A DNA stretch of 64,000 bases from Holophagae bacterium (GTDB taxonomy: Bacteria > Acidobacteriota > Holophagae > Acanthopleuribacterales > Acanthopleuribacteraceae). Below are positions 36,838 through 45,534 of the stretch, piece by piece (the stretch's first letter is position 1; each line of letters begins with the position of its first letter). Both the position numbers and the translations under genes were made by a program. The notes under the pieces are model-generated. The model saw only the letters and a list, made by a program, of their open reading frames with translations. It was not told the DNA's origin and did not search any database. Where the stretch lies: contig JAUIFE010000036.1 of NCBI GenBank assembly GCA_030429565.1, positions 1 to 64,000 on the forward strand. The letters are read 5' to 3'.

Positions 36838-38490
36838 ATGAAAAAGCTTTTTTTCGTGGCGACCTTACTTGTCGCCTCATTGACACTGGTGGCTGGGGAC
36901 TACATCCCAGCACGGACAACGCCGGTTGAAAATTCGTTCATTGTCACCCTTGAAGGAGCCCCTGGCAGGGCGAATGCATCGGCCCGGGCTGCAACCCTAA
37001 GCCGTTTAGCATCAGAACATAAAGGCCAAGTAACACGGGTTTACCAAGCCGCCGTCAACGGCGGGGTCATTTACATGACGGAAGCCCAAGCCAAGGCCAT
37101 GGCCAACCGTCCCGGCGTCGCTCGCGTCGAACAAGACGGTATCGTGCAAGCCTCCGAAACGCAGAACAACGCGACCTGGGGATTAGACCGCATCGACCAA
37201 AGTGACCTGCCGCTCGACGGCAGCTACACCTACGACTTCGACGGCAGCGGCGTCCACGCGTACATTTTGGATACGGGTATCCGCAGCAGCCACAACGAAT
37301 TCGGCAACCGCGTTGCCAGTGAGTACTTCGACGCATTTTCCGATGACGGCGAAGACTGCAACGGCCACGGCACCCACGTCGCCGGCACCGTCGGTGGCAG
37401 CACCTACGGTGTGGCCAAAAACGTGACGCTGTACAAGGTTCGCGTGCTCGATTGTCGTGGTTCCGGCACCTTCAGCGGTGTCATCGGCGGGGTTGATTGG
37501 GTTGCCGACAACCACAACAGCCCGGCGGTTGCCAACATGAGTCTCGGCGGCGGCGCCAACAACACCCTGGACGATGCCGTCAACAATGCCGTCGCAGCCG
37601 GCGTCGTTTTCGTTGTCGCCGCGGGTAACTCCAACGCCAACGCTTGTAACGAATCACCGGCCCGCGCTCAAGACGCGATCACGGTCGCTTCGTCTACGTC
37701 TTCCGACGCGCGCTCTTCCTTCTCCAACTACGGTTCTTGTGTCGACATCTTCGCACCTGGCTCAAGCATTACTTCGGCCTGGTACAACAACGACAGCGCG
37801 ACCAGCACCATCAGCGGCACCTCAATGGCGTCTCCCCACGTCGCCGGCGCTGCCGCATTATGCCTGGACGAGAACCCCAACTGGTCAGCCGCCCAGGTCA
37901 CCGCCGAGCTGGAAAAAATTGCAACTAGTGGTGCAATCAGCAACCCCAACGGCTCCCCCAACCTCTTGCTCTACACCCGCAAAGGCGGCACCAATCCACC
38001 AGGAAACAACCCGCCGACGGCTGATTTCAGTGTGGCCACCAGCGGCTTGACCGCATCCTTTACCGACCAAAGTAGCGACAGTGACGGCAATGTCACCGGC
38101 TGGAGCTGGAACTTTGGTGATGGTGCCACTTCGACAGCCCAAGATCCCGATCACACCTACGCGGCATCGGGCACCTACACGGTCACGCTGACGGTTACCG
38201 ACAACGAAGGCGCTGTTGACAGCACCTCAAGCAATGTTTCAGTTAGCGACGGCTCACTTTCGCTCAGCGCCAACGGCTATAAAGTTCGCGGTCGCCACAA
38301 TATTGACCTTTCGTGGAGCGGCGCAAGCGGCGCAACGGTTGACATCTATCGTGACGGCAGCTTTTTAACCACCACCAGCAACGACGGCGCCTTCACTGAC
38401 GCAACCAATAATCGCGGTGGCGGCAGCTACGTTTACGAAGTTTGCGAAAGCGGCGGCGGTTGCTCCAACGCGGTCACCGTTTCTTTCTAA
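36838..38490 (+). CDS. Secreted subtilisin-like serine protease (S8, proteinase K type) with PKD domain
   Basis: A 550-residue preproprotein. A signal peptide (MKKLFFVATLLVASLTLVAG) is followed by an inhibitor I9 propeptide (ENSFIVTLEG ... MANRPGVARVEQDG, about 30-105). The S8 catalytic domain has Asp145 (YILDTGIR), His177 (NGHGTHVAG), oxyanion Asn264 (VAAGNSN) and Ser329 (GTSMASPHVAG). Several Cys pairs fit an exported proteinase-K/aqualysin-type enzyme. A Pro-rich linker leads to a PKD domain (about 390-475, WSWNFGDGATSTAQDPDHTY) and a final Fn3-like domain of about 80 residues. GGAG precedes the ATG and a strong terminator follows. It is a secreted or surface-attached protease, probably degradative. 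Confidence 0.95.
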   Translation: MKKLFFVATLLVASLTLVAGDYIPARTTPVENSFIVTLEGAPGRANASARAATLSRLASEHKGQVTRVYQAAVNGGVIYMTEAQAKAMANRPGVARVEQDGIVQASETQNNATWGLDRIDQSDLPLDGSYTYDFDGSGVHAYILDTGIRSSHNEFGNRVASEYFDAFSDDGEDCNGHGTHVAGTVGGSTYGVAKNVTLYKVRVLDCRGSGTFSGVIGGVDWVADNHNSPAVANMSLGGGANNTLDDAVNNAVAAGVVFVVAAGNSNANACNESPARAQDAITVASSTSSDARSSFSNYGSCVDIFAPGSSITSAWYNNDSATSTISGTSMASPHVAGAAALCLDENPNWSAAQVTAELEKIATSGAISNPNGSPNLLLYTRKGGTNPPGNNPPTADFSVATSGLTASFTDQSSDSDGNVTGWSWNFGDGATSTAQDPDHTYAASGTYTVTLTVTDNEGAVDSTSSNVSVSDGSLSLSANGYKVRGRHNIDLSWSGASGATVDIYRDGSFLTTTSNDGAFTDATNNRGGGSYVYEVCESGGGCSNAVTVSF

Positions 38491-38517
38491 TCATCAAAAG
38501 CAGAGCTATGGCTAACG

Positions 38518-38547
38518 AACGCGGAGGAAAACCTCCGCGTTTTTTTA
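38518..38547 (+). terminator. Rho-independent terminator of the subtilisin gene
   Basis: AACGCGGAGG (38518-38527) pairs perfectly with CCTCCGCGTT (38532-38541) around an AAAA loop, followed by a run of T. It starts 27 bases after the protease stop codon. Confidence 0.9.
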
Positions 38548-38640
38548 TGCCCTGCTCAAACGATAAGACTTGGGAAGCAAACAGCCTACAACGTAACCAA
38601 TCCGCACTTCCGATAATATAGAATGGTAAAAAAGCCTTGC

Positions 38641-38860
38641 ACCTGAACTGAGCGATTCTTGGCGGCGAAATCGCACAACTATTGACGTTTCCTGCGTCAA
38701 GGTTTGACGCAGGAAACGTCAAGCGTTGGGCTGCAACGTCTCGTAAAAATGCTCACCGTACTTGGCATTACGCGTCGTGCGCGACCCCGGTGGCTTTTTC
38801 CAACACATTTCGCTCCAACAATTTGCGCAATTTCATCCACCCGAATCGCTCAGTTCAGGT
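38641..38860. mobile_element. 220-bp MITE-like element with 18-bp inverted repeats
   Basis: ACCTGAACTGAGCGATTC at 38641-38658 is repeated perfectly inverted at 38843-38860. Inside, the minus strand carries the tail of a transposase-like frame (MKLRKLLERNVLEKATGV, a frameshift, then NAKYGEHFYETLQPNA and TGA), followed by the perfect palindrome at 38682-38722. The unit is therefore best read as an internally deleted insertion sequence keeping both ends and about 40 terminal codons. No target duplication is obvious. Related single ends occur at 42429, 45362 and 49212. Confidence 0.75.
38682..38722. repeat. Perfect 19-bp inverted repeat with 3-base spacer
   Basis: TTGACGTTTCCTGCGTCAA (38682-38700), spacer GGT, then its exact reverse complement (38704-38722). 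It lies directly after the transposase-tail stop inside the MITE-like element, so it may be that gene's terminator stem or block readthrough into the element. Confidence 0.9.
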
Positions 38861-38873
38861 TCCAGAGCCGTAA

Positions 38874-39434
38874 ATGATTTCGAAACGCCCCCCTGACAAT
38901 CCGCCTTTCATTTTATTGAGTGGTCAATGGCCGTCGCATCACTATACTGAAACCGAAATCATGAATGTTTGTCGCTACGAAGGTCTCGCACCGTGTTTTT
39001 CATGCGAAGAGGATTTCATCACAGCACCCTTTGACAACCTTATCCCGGCACTGGACGCTTTCCTAAAATGCCTGGGGCTTCACGAACTTAAAAGTGAAGC
39101 CCACTGTGGTTGGGAGGAAGTAGCCAATTCTATGGTGGAAGGCATTCTCACACACATGATCGCGACAGACATGGTGTATACCTCAGACCGTACAAACGTG
39201 GAGGAAGCACGGAGTAAAGCCAAGGCGTTCCTGACAATATTTGATCCATCGGCCCGATTCTTCACGTGCGCCGAAGTCTATGATTTAGGTTTAGAAGAAG
39301 ACGGATTGCCGTTCGAACGCCGGCAAGGAATGATGACCTCAGGCATCGGGCTCACAACTTGGACCTTCGGTACGGGCGTCATTGCCGTCGACACCGAAAA
39401 AGTGGGTGTTTACTGGATTCAGGATGAAGATTAA
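38874..39434 (+). CDS. Hypothetical cytoplasmic protein
   Basis: A 186-residue protein with balanced composition and no signal peptide or membrane segment. I recognise no family. Visible features are several Cys residues (NVCRYEGLAPCFSCEED), an acidic central part and a glycine/threonine-rich end (GIGLTTWTFGTGVIAVDTEK). The start lies only 13 bases after the end of the MITE-like element, and no ribosome site is evident. The element may have replaced the original upstream region, or the true start may have been lost. Codon use looks like its neighbours, so it was a real gene at least until recently. Confidence 0.65.
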   Translation: MISKRPPDNPPFILLSGQWPSHHYTETEIMNVCRYEGLAPCFSCEEDFITAPFDNLIPALDAFLKCLGLHELKSEAHCGWEEVANSMVEGILTHMIATDMVYTSDRTNVEEARSKAKAFLTIFDPSARFFTCAEVYDLGLEEDGLPFERRQGMMTSGIGLTTWTFGTGVIAVDTEKVGVYWIQDED

Positions 39435-39502
39435 AACACGATGCCGCGCAGCTGCTGATGTAGAGAAACACGCGGCCTGGGATCAAGGATTCTAGAAATA
39501 GG

Positions 39503-39534
39503 GAAAGGCCCGCCGATGAGACGACGGACCTTTC
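39503..39534 (-). terminator. Hairpin downstream of the minus-strand propeller gene
   Basis: On the minus strand GAAAGGTCCGTCG pairs with CGGCGGGCCTTTC (13 positions, two G-T wobbles). It sits about 30 bases after the stop at 39566. The following T content is modest (CCCTATTTCT). Two A-C mismatches on the plus strand make the minus direction the better fit. Confidence 0.55.
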
Positions 39535-39565
39535 ATTCGAACAAAAAAACGGCTGGGATTGAGGG

Positions 39566-41851
39566 TTAACGTTTGGTGCGACCCGCTGCGTTAACCATGG
39601 CAACCAGATCGATCACATCAACCACCGCGTTTTGGTTGGTGTCGATACAACCCGTGCGTGGGTCGCCCATCCAATCGCCGAAGAAGCTGTCGTCGTAAGT
39701 CAAACGACCCTGGGTCATCGTGGTCGCCGAAGACACAAAGGATCCGGCGCAGTTAATCACGATGCAGTCGTAATCACCAAAGTCTCCTTCGTCGCCAATC
39801 ACGCCGGTAAAATTCTCGGATACAGCGCCGGCAATAGGTACGCCATTGCGTCGCCACTGCCAAGAATCAACCGTGCCGGCTAAAACCGGTAGTTGCAGCG
39901 TGAAGGATGAACCAACACAAACTTCCTGTTCAGCGGGTAAGGTACCAAGCTCGGGTTCGGAATCGGCACATTGCGATTGCCGCAGCGAAAACAGCGGCAC
40001 GCCGTTTACCTGGGTAATCACCAACAAGGCATCTGGTGTACTAAACAAACGCAGTGGCTCACCCTGCATGGCAACGCGGTCGACCACCGGAAAATTGCCG
40101 GCGCCCCATTCCTGCAATTCACTGCCCGCCTCAATGGAGCGCAAGGTGAACAGACGGCCGTTAAGCCAGGCCGCATCGCTAATCGTGTTGGACAGGGTGT
40201 TGTTTTGGTTCATGGTTTCAGTGTCGTAAATGTAACCGGAACCCAGCACGACGTATGCGCCGTCGGGCGAAACGCGAATCGGCAGGCGAATACCGGCACT
40301 GGAGTGGTAAGGCGTTTCACCTTCGGCAACAATTTGACCTTGGGTTGAGATTTCTTCAAAGTGTAAGTCGTTGGGGCTGGAACTGTCTCGAAAGAAAAAC
40401 ATCTTGCGCAACGGTTGGCTCCAAACGTACTCACGGGAGTAGTGATTCCAATCTTTAGCCTCCACCAGAACACCGTTGGCATTAAACAAACGGTGCGATT
40501 CCCAGGCACCTGACGAATCGGCGGCGAAAACGAACTGATCGGCGATCGACAGTCCCAAGGGCGCAGTCGGTAGGTTGGCAAAAGCTGTTTCAGTCGTGGT
40601 ATCACTCAAACCCATTTTGGTGATCGCGCCCGATTCATAAGCAAAAAACAAGCTGTCGGCTGCCGGGCTGTAGGTCATATAACGCGGCTGATTCGCCAGG
40701 GGAATGGTTTCCAAATATCGCTGCTCGTCAAGGGACCAACGAAAAACCGAAAGGAAGCTGCGACTCAGCAAGTACACAATGCCGTCGTTACCCAGGTAGG
40801 CATCGTCGGGGGTGTACACCAAGCCGTTTGGATCAACCGGCTCGCCGGGTTGGTCCGGCTCCAGGAGTTGAATGTCGTATTGGGCAACGGCCAAATTCTC
40901 ACCGTCTTGATAGAAGGCCAAAACCGTCTCACCCTCAACCGCGATTTTAAGGACGGTCTGGTTTGGTTCGAAACGGCCTGTTTCCAGGAAAGTATTGCTA
41001 AAAGCAATCAAGACGTTGTCACGCAGCACTACCGGCAAATCACCGTAGAACTGGATGTCGTCAAAACCACCACCGAGGCTGTTGGCATAGGTCAAACTAT
41101 CGGCATGGTAAATAATGCCGGCGTTGTCAACGACGCGAACTTGGTCGGGTAGGATGTGCACGGTTGAGGCGCCGGGATAATCACCGTGATTGGGACTGTC
41201 AGTCTGACGAAGGAAGGTTCCGTCCTGCCCCATCTCAAAACGAATGATGTCAGAAGGTGAAACCCACCGTGAACGGCTAAAACCAACGCCGTCGGGGCCA
41301 ATCACCAATTCACCCATGGAATACCAAAAGCCGGATTCATCAACAGCGGCACCGGTTGTGGCATTCATACTCGCCGTGGCGCCACCGTATTGGTAAATCA
41401 GGAAGTCGCGGAATGGCGTTAAACCATGCACGGTGTTGGTGGTGTTGCGCAAATGAGTTTCACCAGCGCCGTCCAAGCCAAAGCGCGCGATGCGACGGTC
41501 AAAAGCAACAAAAAGCCGGCTTTCCGATACAGCAAAAGCGGTGGGTGTTTCTGACAGAACGAGGTCGGTTAACCATGCGGCACTCGCCACATCGTAACGT
41601 TTAATATGGGCCGGTTCGCTGTAGAGAAAGTAAAGGATATCGCCTTGGCGACGGCACTGAAGCCAGGGCGTTGCAACCACATGCCGCTGGACCTGCTCGG
41701 GCGAGACATCGCGCAACAGAACCTGGCCGGTTTTGGTGTCAAGAAAACGATCTTGACTGCCGTCAGAACCCTGGAACAGATAACGGCCGTCGGGGGTGGA
41801 CCACAGCGTGCAACACGCTGCCAACAAATAAAATGTAACTGTACGAAACAT
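39566..41851 (-). CDS. Secreted beta-propeller protein with Ig-like and dockerin-like C-terminus
   Basis: A 761-residue protein with AAAGGAG upstream and a short signal peptide (MFRTVTFYLLAACCTLW). Most of the length is repeated beta strands of the propeller type (LFVAFDRRIARFGLDGAG, FLSVFRWSLDEQRYLETIPL, VSPDGAYVVLGSGYIYD). An Ig-like domain follows at about 645-715 (QEVCVGSSFTLQLPVLAG, WQWRRNGVPIAGA, GDYDCIVINCAG) with a Cys pair. The last 25 residues (GCIDTNQNAVVDVIDLVAMV) resemble one dockerin or EF-hand calcium loop. The protein is probably exported and perhaps surface-anchored. No catalytic motif is seen; ligand unknown. Confidence 0.8.
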   Translation of the reverse strand: MFRTVTFYLLAACCTLWSTPDGRYLFQGSDGSQDRFLDTKTGQVLLRDVSPEQVQRHVVATPWLQCRRQGDILYFLYSEPAHIKRYDVASAAWLTDLVLSETPTAFAVSESRLFVAFDRRIARFGLDGAGETHLRNTTNTVHGLTPFRDFLIYQYGGATASMNATTGAAVDESGFWYSMGELVIGPDGVGFSRSRWVSPSDIIRFEMGQDGTFLRQTDSPNHGDYPGASTVHILPDQVRVVDNAGIIYHADSLTYANSLGGGFDDIQFYGDLPVVLRDNVLIAFSNTFLETGRFEPNQTVLKIAVEGETVLAFYQDGENLAVAQYDIQLLEPDQPGEPVDPNGLVYTPDDAYLGNDGIVYLLSRSFLSVFRWSLDEQRYLETIPLANQPRYMTYSPAADSLFFAYESGAITKMGLSDTTTETAFANLPTAPLGLSIADQFVFAADSSGAWESHRLFNANGVLVEAKDWNHYSREYVWSQPLRKMFFFRDSSSPNDLHFEEISTQGQIVAEGETPYHSSAGIRLPIRVSPDGAYVVLGSGYIYDTETMNQNNTLSNTISDAAWLNGRLFTLRSIEAGSELQEWGAGNFPVVDRVAMQGEPLRLFSTPDALLVITQVNGVPLFSLRQSQCADSEPELGTLPAEQEVCVGSSFTLQLPVLAGTVDSWQWRRNGVPIAGAVSENFTGVIGDEGDFGDYDCIVINCAGSFVSSATTMTQGRLTYDDSFFGDWMGDPRTGCIDTNQNAVVDVIDLVAMVNAAGRTKR

Positions 41852-42590
41852 GAAGATGAGACTCCTTTAAAAGCAATCGAATATGGAAAACAAGCAACGA
41901 ACGGAGTACAAAGGGGCCAAAAAATGAGTCGCGCGCCTGAGCAAAAACACCCATACGCCTTAAGGAAAAGCGCAATTTACCGAAAAAAGCGTCATTTTAT
42001 TACCAATACGACCAGCGTAACCCATTAAGCGAGCGCGCCGTCGCCGTTAAACAATGCCAAAGGTGTGTTTAAACCACGCAACAAACCAAATCTCTAACAA
42101 TCTAAAAATGAAAGGCTTCGCCCATCAAAAAGGGAAAGAACGAAAACCTAGGATGCACAAACAGAAAGCGTTTCTCATCGAAGATCACAACACAAGCCCA
42201 GTTGGCAATGTTGGAATGATACACACTTACTCAGCCGCGTGAAAAAACAAGCCCTAAATCGACACTCTGAAAAAACACAGCGCCGGCAAAAACAACCCTC
42301 CTAAAGCTTTCTCGTAGCTCAAAAAGGACAGAGCGGCATTTTTTTTCAAAAAAGAACCCTTATTGTGAATTCACACCAAAATCTCGCGGCCCATTCCAGT
42401 ACCAATACAAATAAAATCACGGTCTGATGCCTGAACTGAGCGATTCGGGTGATAGCGCCAAGGCTGCCGGCCACCTGAACCGTGACCCATGACGACTTGG
42501 TCAAATCGCACGGTGTGGGTGAATTTACCAGGTTAAAATCGGGCGTATCGGCCGCCTATGGCCGCCATCCAGATGATTCACGAGGTTTTT
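41852..42590. other. Long intergenic region with a solo IS-end repeat
   Basis: No gene recognised over about 740 bases. The stretch is A-rich on the plus strand with many short stops. At 42429-42451 it carries CCTGAACTGAGCGATTCGGG followed by TG, identical to the right end of the MITE-like element read inwards. The promoter for the minus-strand propeller gene should lie near 41880-41980. Confidence 0.55.
42429..42451. repeat. Solo copy of the MITE/IS end
   Basis: Twenty-three bases identical to the right terminus of the element at 38641-38860, read inward from 38859 on the minus strand. The sequence diverges directly after it, so this is an isolated end, perhaps left by a deletion. Confidence 0.7.
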
Positions 42591-42974
42591 ATGTTGGTCG
42601 TATACGGCATCAAAGAACAGCTCAACCCAATAAAACACAAGCTTTCCGACATTCTTCATCAATGCATGCAGGACGTGCTCGGCATGCCTGCCGATAAACG
42701 GTCGCACCGTTTTATCCCCATGGCATCTGACGATTTTTATAAGCCAGGTGGCCGTAGCGACGCTTATACCGTCATCGAAATCAACATGATGGCGGGCCGT
42801 CAGCCCGACACCATCCGCAAATTGATTAAAGCCATTTTTCGCGAATGTGAACAAGGTCTCGGCCTCGCACCCATTGATGTGGAAATCATTGTCAAGGAAC
42901 AACCCGCCCATTGTTGGGGTTTTCGCGGATTAACCGGTGACGAAGCGCGTCTCAACTATCGGGTAGATGTCTGA
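42591..42974 (+). CDS. Tautomerase-superfamily protein lacking the catalytic N-terminal proline
   Basis: A 127-residue protein. The ATG at 42591 has GAGG five bases upstream. The sequence follows the YusQ-like tautomerase family closely: YGIKEQLNPIKHKLSDILHQ, LGMPADKRSHRFIPMASDDF, GRSDAYTVIEINMMAGRQPD, VIVKEQ-type strand, then WGFRGLTGDEARLNYRV. Family members normally begin Met-Pro, with Pro1 as general base after Met removal. Here the start reads MLVVYGIK, two residues shorter and without Pro. It may have lost tautomerase activity, or the start may have mutated. Stands alone. Confidence 0.8.
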   Translation: MLVVYGIKEQLNPIKHKLSDILHQCMQDVLGMPADKRSHRFIPMASDDFYKPGGRSDAYTVIEINMMAGRQPDTIRKLIKAIFRECEQGLGLAPIDVEIIVKEQPAHCWGFRGLTGDEARLNYRVDV

Positions 42975-43167
42975 CCCTCTCTACCGCGCGACGCGGATTT
43001 AGGCAAGAGTATCCCTGGACCGCGCCGCTCAGAAACGGCCTCGCTGCAGCCGGAGTGTCACCGGCTCCCAAGTTTTTGAAAATATTTTTATCGAAAACCT
43101 TGATGAACGGCGCTCTTTACAGACAGAAACACATTTATCAAACCTGGCGATTCAGCAAGGAGCTTTC

Positions 43168-44175
43168 ATGAATTTTTTGTTTTTGTTACTTGGTTTACCC
43201 TTTCCGACCACCCATGCCGTGACCCTCATTCGCAACCAGCCGATTTGGCCGGCTCACTTTGCGGCCGGTATGAACGGCAAGTTTTATGTGCTTGATTATC
43301 AAGATCAGCGCATCACCCTCTTTGATGCAAACCTCAACGAAGTCAAAACTTTTGGCGCAGGCGGGCCGGGCCCGGGTGAGTTTTTCCTCCCTGAAGATAT
43401 CTTCTTCACCGACGGCAAACTCTATGTACAAGACGACGCCTCTTTTACGGTTTTCACAGCAGACGGCCAACCACTGGAGAAAATCAAAAAACCCTTCCCC
43501 GGCCAGTGGTGGGCCACCGGCAAAAGCTGGATCGCCCGCAAACGTTCAATGGAAAACGGCCAAGACGATCTGATTTGGTTCAGCCTCGATTTCAAAGAAA
43601 CCAAGATCTTGCACCAGGATCGCGACCAAAGCTTTGACGACCAAGCCCTATACCTGGGAAAAAGGCCCATCCCCCCCGCGCTCACGAAAGATCACCGTTG
43701 GCTGGCGAGGGTCGAGAAAGATCAGTACTTGATCCATATTTTTGATACCCATAGCGGCGAAAAACGCACCACCGTCGAGGGCGAGGTTAAACGCTTGCCG
43801 TATACGGAAGCCCATATCGAGGAAGCCACCAAGTTGGCTCAGGCCGCCATGGCCGTGGTTCATCCAGAGAAAGATCCGAGCCGCGTTAAGGTTATCCCCC
43901 CACGCTTCTTTCCTCCAATTATAAGGTTGGTTTTCACCTACGATAACCATCTGCACCTTTTTGAGCCCTTGGGCCCAGGCAAAATAAAAGCAACCCACGC
44001 GGTTAATCTCGATGGGGAGCGGGTGCCAACCATGGCTGCACCTGACAGCCATTACTACAAAGTACTAATGATGGAGGATACCCATGCGTTGGTGGCCACC
44101 TACGAGGATGAAGAGGCCGGCATTGCGCGGGTCAAAAAAACGAATTTAGCCGAGGCGCTGCAGCAATTAAAGTAG
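43168..44175 (+). CDS. Secreted six-bladed beta-propeller protein
   Basis: A 335-residue protein with AAGGAG six bases before the ATG and a signal peptide (MNFLFLLLGLPFPTTHA). The repeats are of NHL/6-bladed type: GKFYVLDYQDQRITLFDANL, VKTFGAGGPGPGEFFLPEDI, GKLYVQDDASFTVFTADGQP. The GGPGPGEF motif is characteristic of this group. The C-terminal half diverges and holds an amphipathic helix (EAHIEEATKLAQAAMAVV). It probably binds a ligand or protein in the periplasm; no catalytic residues are evident. A single gene. Confidence 0.8.
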   Translation: MNFLFLLLGLPFPTTHAVTLIRNQPIWPAHFAAGMNGKFYVLDYQDQRITLFDANLNEVKTFGAGGPGPGEFFLPEDIFFTDGKLYVQDDASFTVFTADGQPLEKIKKPFPGQWWATGKSWIARKRSMENGQDDLIWFSLDFKETKILHQDRDQSFDDQALYLGKRPIPPALTKDHRWLARVEKDQYLIHIFDTHSGEKRTTVEGEVKRLPYTEAHIEEATKLAQAAMAVVHPEKDPSRVKVIPPRFFPPIIRLVFTYDNHLHLFEPLGPGKIKATHAVNLDGERVPTMAAPDSHYYKVLMMEDTHALVATYEDEEAGIARVKKTNLAEALQQLK

Positions 44176-44192
44176 GGCGCACCGACAGGCCG

Positions 44193-45008
44193 CTAGGGAA
44201 CCTGGTTGTCGGCGAGAAAGGTGCGCACCATGTCGAGGATCTGTGCCGACGAGGTGCGATGCGGCACGTGGCCACAGCCGGGAATAAGTTCTAGACGGGT
44301 CACACCGCGCGCTAGGTCAACAATGCGGCGCGGGTGCGCATCCGTGCCGTATTCATCATCTTGACCGTGGATGGCACACAGGGGACAAACGATTCGCGCC
44401 AAGGCTTCATCCAAGGTAAAACCCTGGAATAGTGGCGATTGCCATGTATCAAACCAAGCCTGCAAGGCCCATTCGGCTTTATCGCCGTGATACTTCTGCA
44501 GGCGCGCCAATTGGCCAGGCTCGGCAAAAGCACGTTCCGCTTGACGCACGCCGGCTAGGGTAAAATCCTCCACAAACGCCTGCGCCGATTCCGTGAACAC
44601 CGCCACGCATTGGTGAGGAAAGGCGGCGGCGCAGGCCACCGCCATACCGCCGCCGACGCTGTGCCCGAAGAGCACAAAAGCATCCAGGCCTAAGGCTTTA
44701 ACCACTGTTGCAAAGGTCGTTTCGGCTTGGTCAAAAATGAAACTCAGCGGTTGTGGTCCGGGATAGGGATCCGAAAAGCCGTAACCCAGACGGTCATAGG
44801 CAATGACTTCGCGTTCCAAGGTACTTGCCAAAAGGTCGGGAAAATCCCGCCACAGGGTCACGCAACCAATCGAATCGTGTAGCAAGATGACGGGACATCG
44901 TTTGGCGACACGGTCACCGACAGGCCGCCAACGCTTCACGAAAACCGTGCCGGCCGCCGTGGCCAAATGTCGTTCTTCAACCGTTATTTTGTTCAAGGTT
45001 TTCTCCAC
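44193..45008 (-). CDS. Alpha/beta hydrolase
   Basis: A 271-residue cytoplasmic protein of the alpha/beta-hydrolase fold. The nucleophile elbow is GHSVGGG (Ser), the oxyanion strand is VILLHDSIGCVTLWRDF, YDRLGYGFSD is the typical strand-4 motif, the acid is in HGQDDEYG and the catalytic His is in GCGHVPHRT. The GTG at 45008 is the longest start, but GGTGGAG lies six bases before an in-frame TTG at 44996, which may be the real one. The family covers esterases, lipases and haloperoxidase-like enzymes; the substrate is not predictable. It faces the propeller gene convergently. Confidence 0.88.
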   Translation of the reverse strand: MEKTLNKITVEERHLATAAGTVFVKRWRPVGDRVAKRCPVILLHDSIGCVTLWRDFPDLLASTLEREVIAYDRLGYGFSDPYPGPQPLSFIFDQAETTFATVVKALGLDAFVLFGHSVGGGMAVACAAAFPHQCVAVFTESAQAFVEDFTLAGVRQAERAFAEPGQLARLQKYHGDKAEWALQAWFDTWQSPLFQGFTLDEALARIVCPLCAIHGQDDEYGTDAHPRRIVDLARGVTRLELIPGCGHVPHRTSSAQILDMVRTFLADNQVP

Positions 45009-45534
45009 CTACTGATTCCATCGATGCTGCACCTTACCACTTCCGGCCGATTCGGCCGCAGCAACAGCCCTGGTAAATGAGGGGTTTTGTTCCTTCCCAA
45101 AAACGGTCTATTTGGCGAAAGGCTTTTGGGAAGGAAAAATGCTGGGAGAAAGCGTGCTTGGCTGAGACCTGAGCCTGCTTGCCATGACACGCCTTGGTTC
45201 TCTCGGCCTACGCCGCGACAACAGGTTACTACAGAGATGGTTACCAAGAACAAACACGAAGCGGATCGCTACAGAAAAGGCCGCTACCGCCTCGGGAGTT
45301 CTTTTTGGGGTTCTCATGGTGACCCGACTCACCTAGGATAGGGCTACACCTTCGCACTCAAACCTAAGGTGAGCGATTCTAGACGTATCCACACGATCTG
45401 GTTGAACTCAATGGACCACAACCCGCACCGCGGCTTTTTAAAGGCCGGTGATTGCTCGGTTTAGGTGGCGTCCAAGCTGTTCACGCTACCACTCATGTGA
45501 ATCACCCACCACGGTTAGCTATAAAGGAGCCGCC
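45009..45534. other. Intergenic region with inverted repeat and degenerate IS end
   Basis: No gene recognised. TCCTTCCCAAAA (45091-45102) is perfectly inverted at 45124-45135 with a 21-base loop. Near 45362 ACCTAAGGTGAGCGATTC matches 15 of 18 bases of the MITE-end repeat. GGAG at 45527 is the ribosome site of the next gene. Confidence 0.5.
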
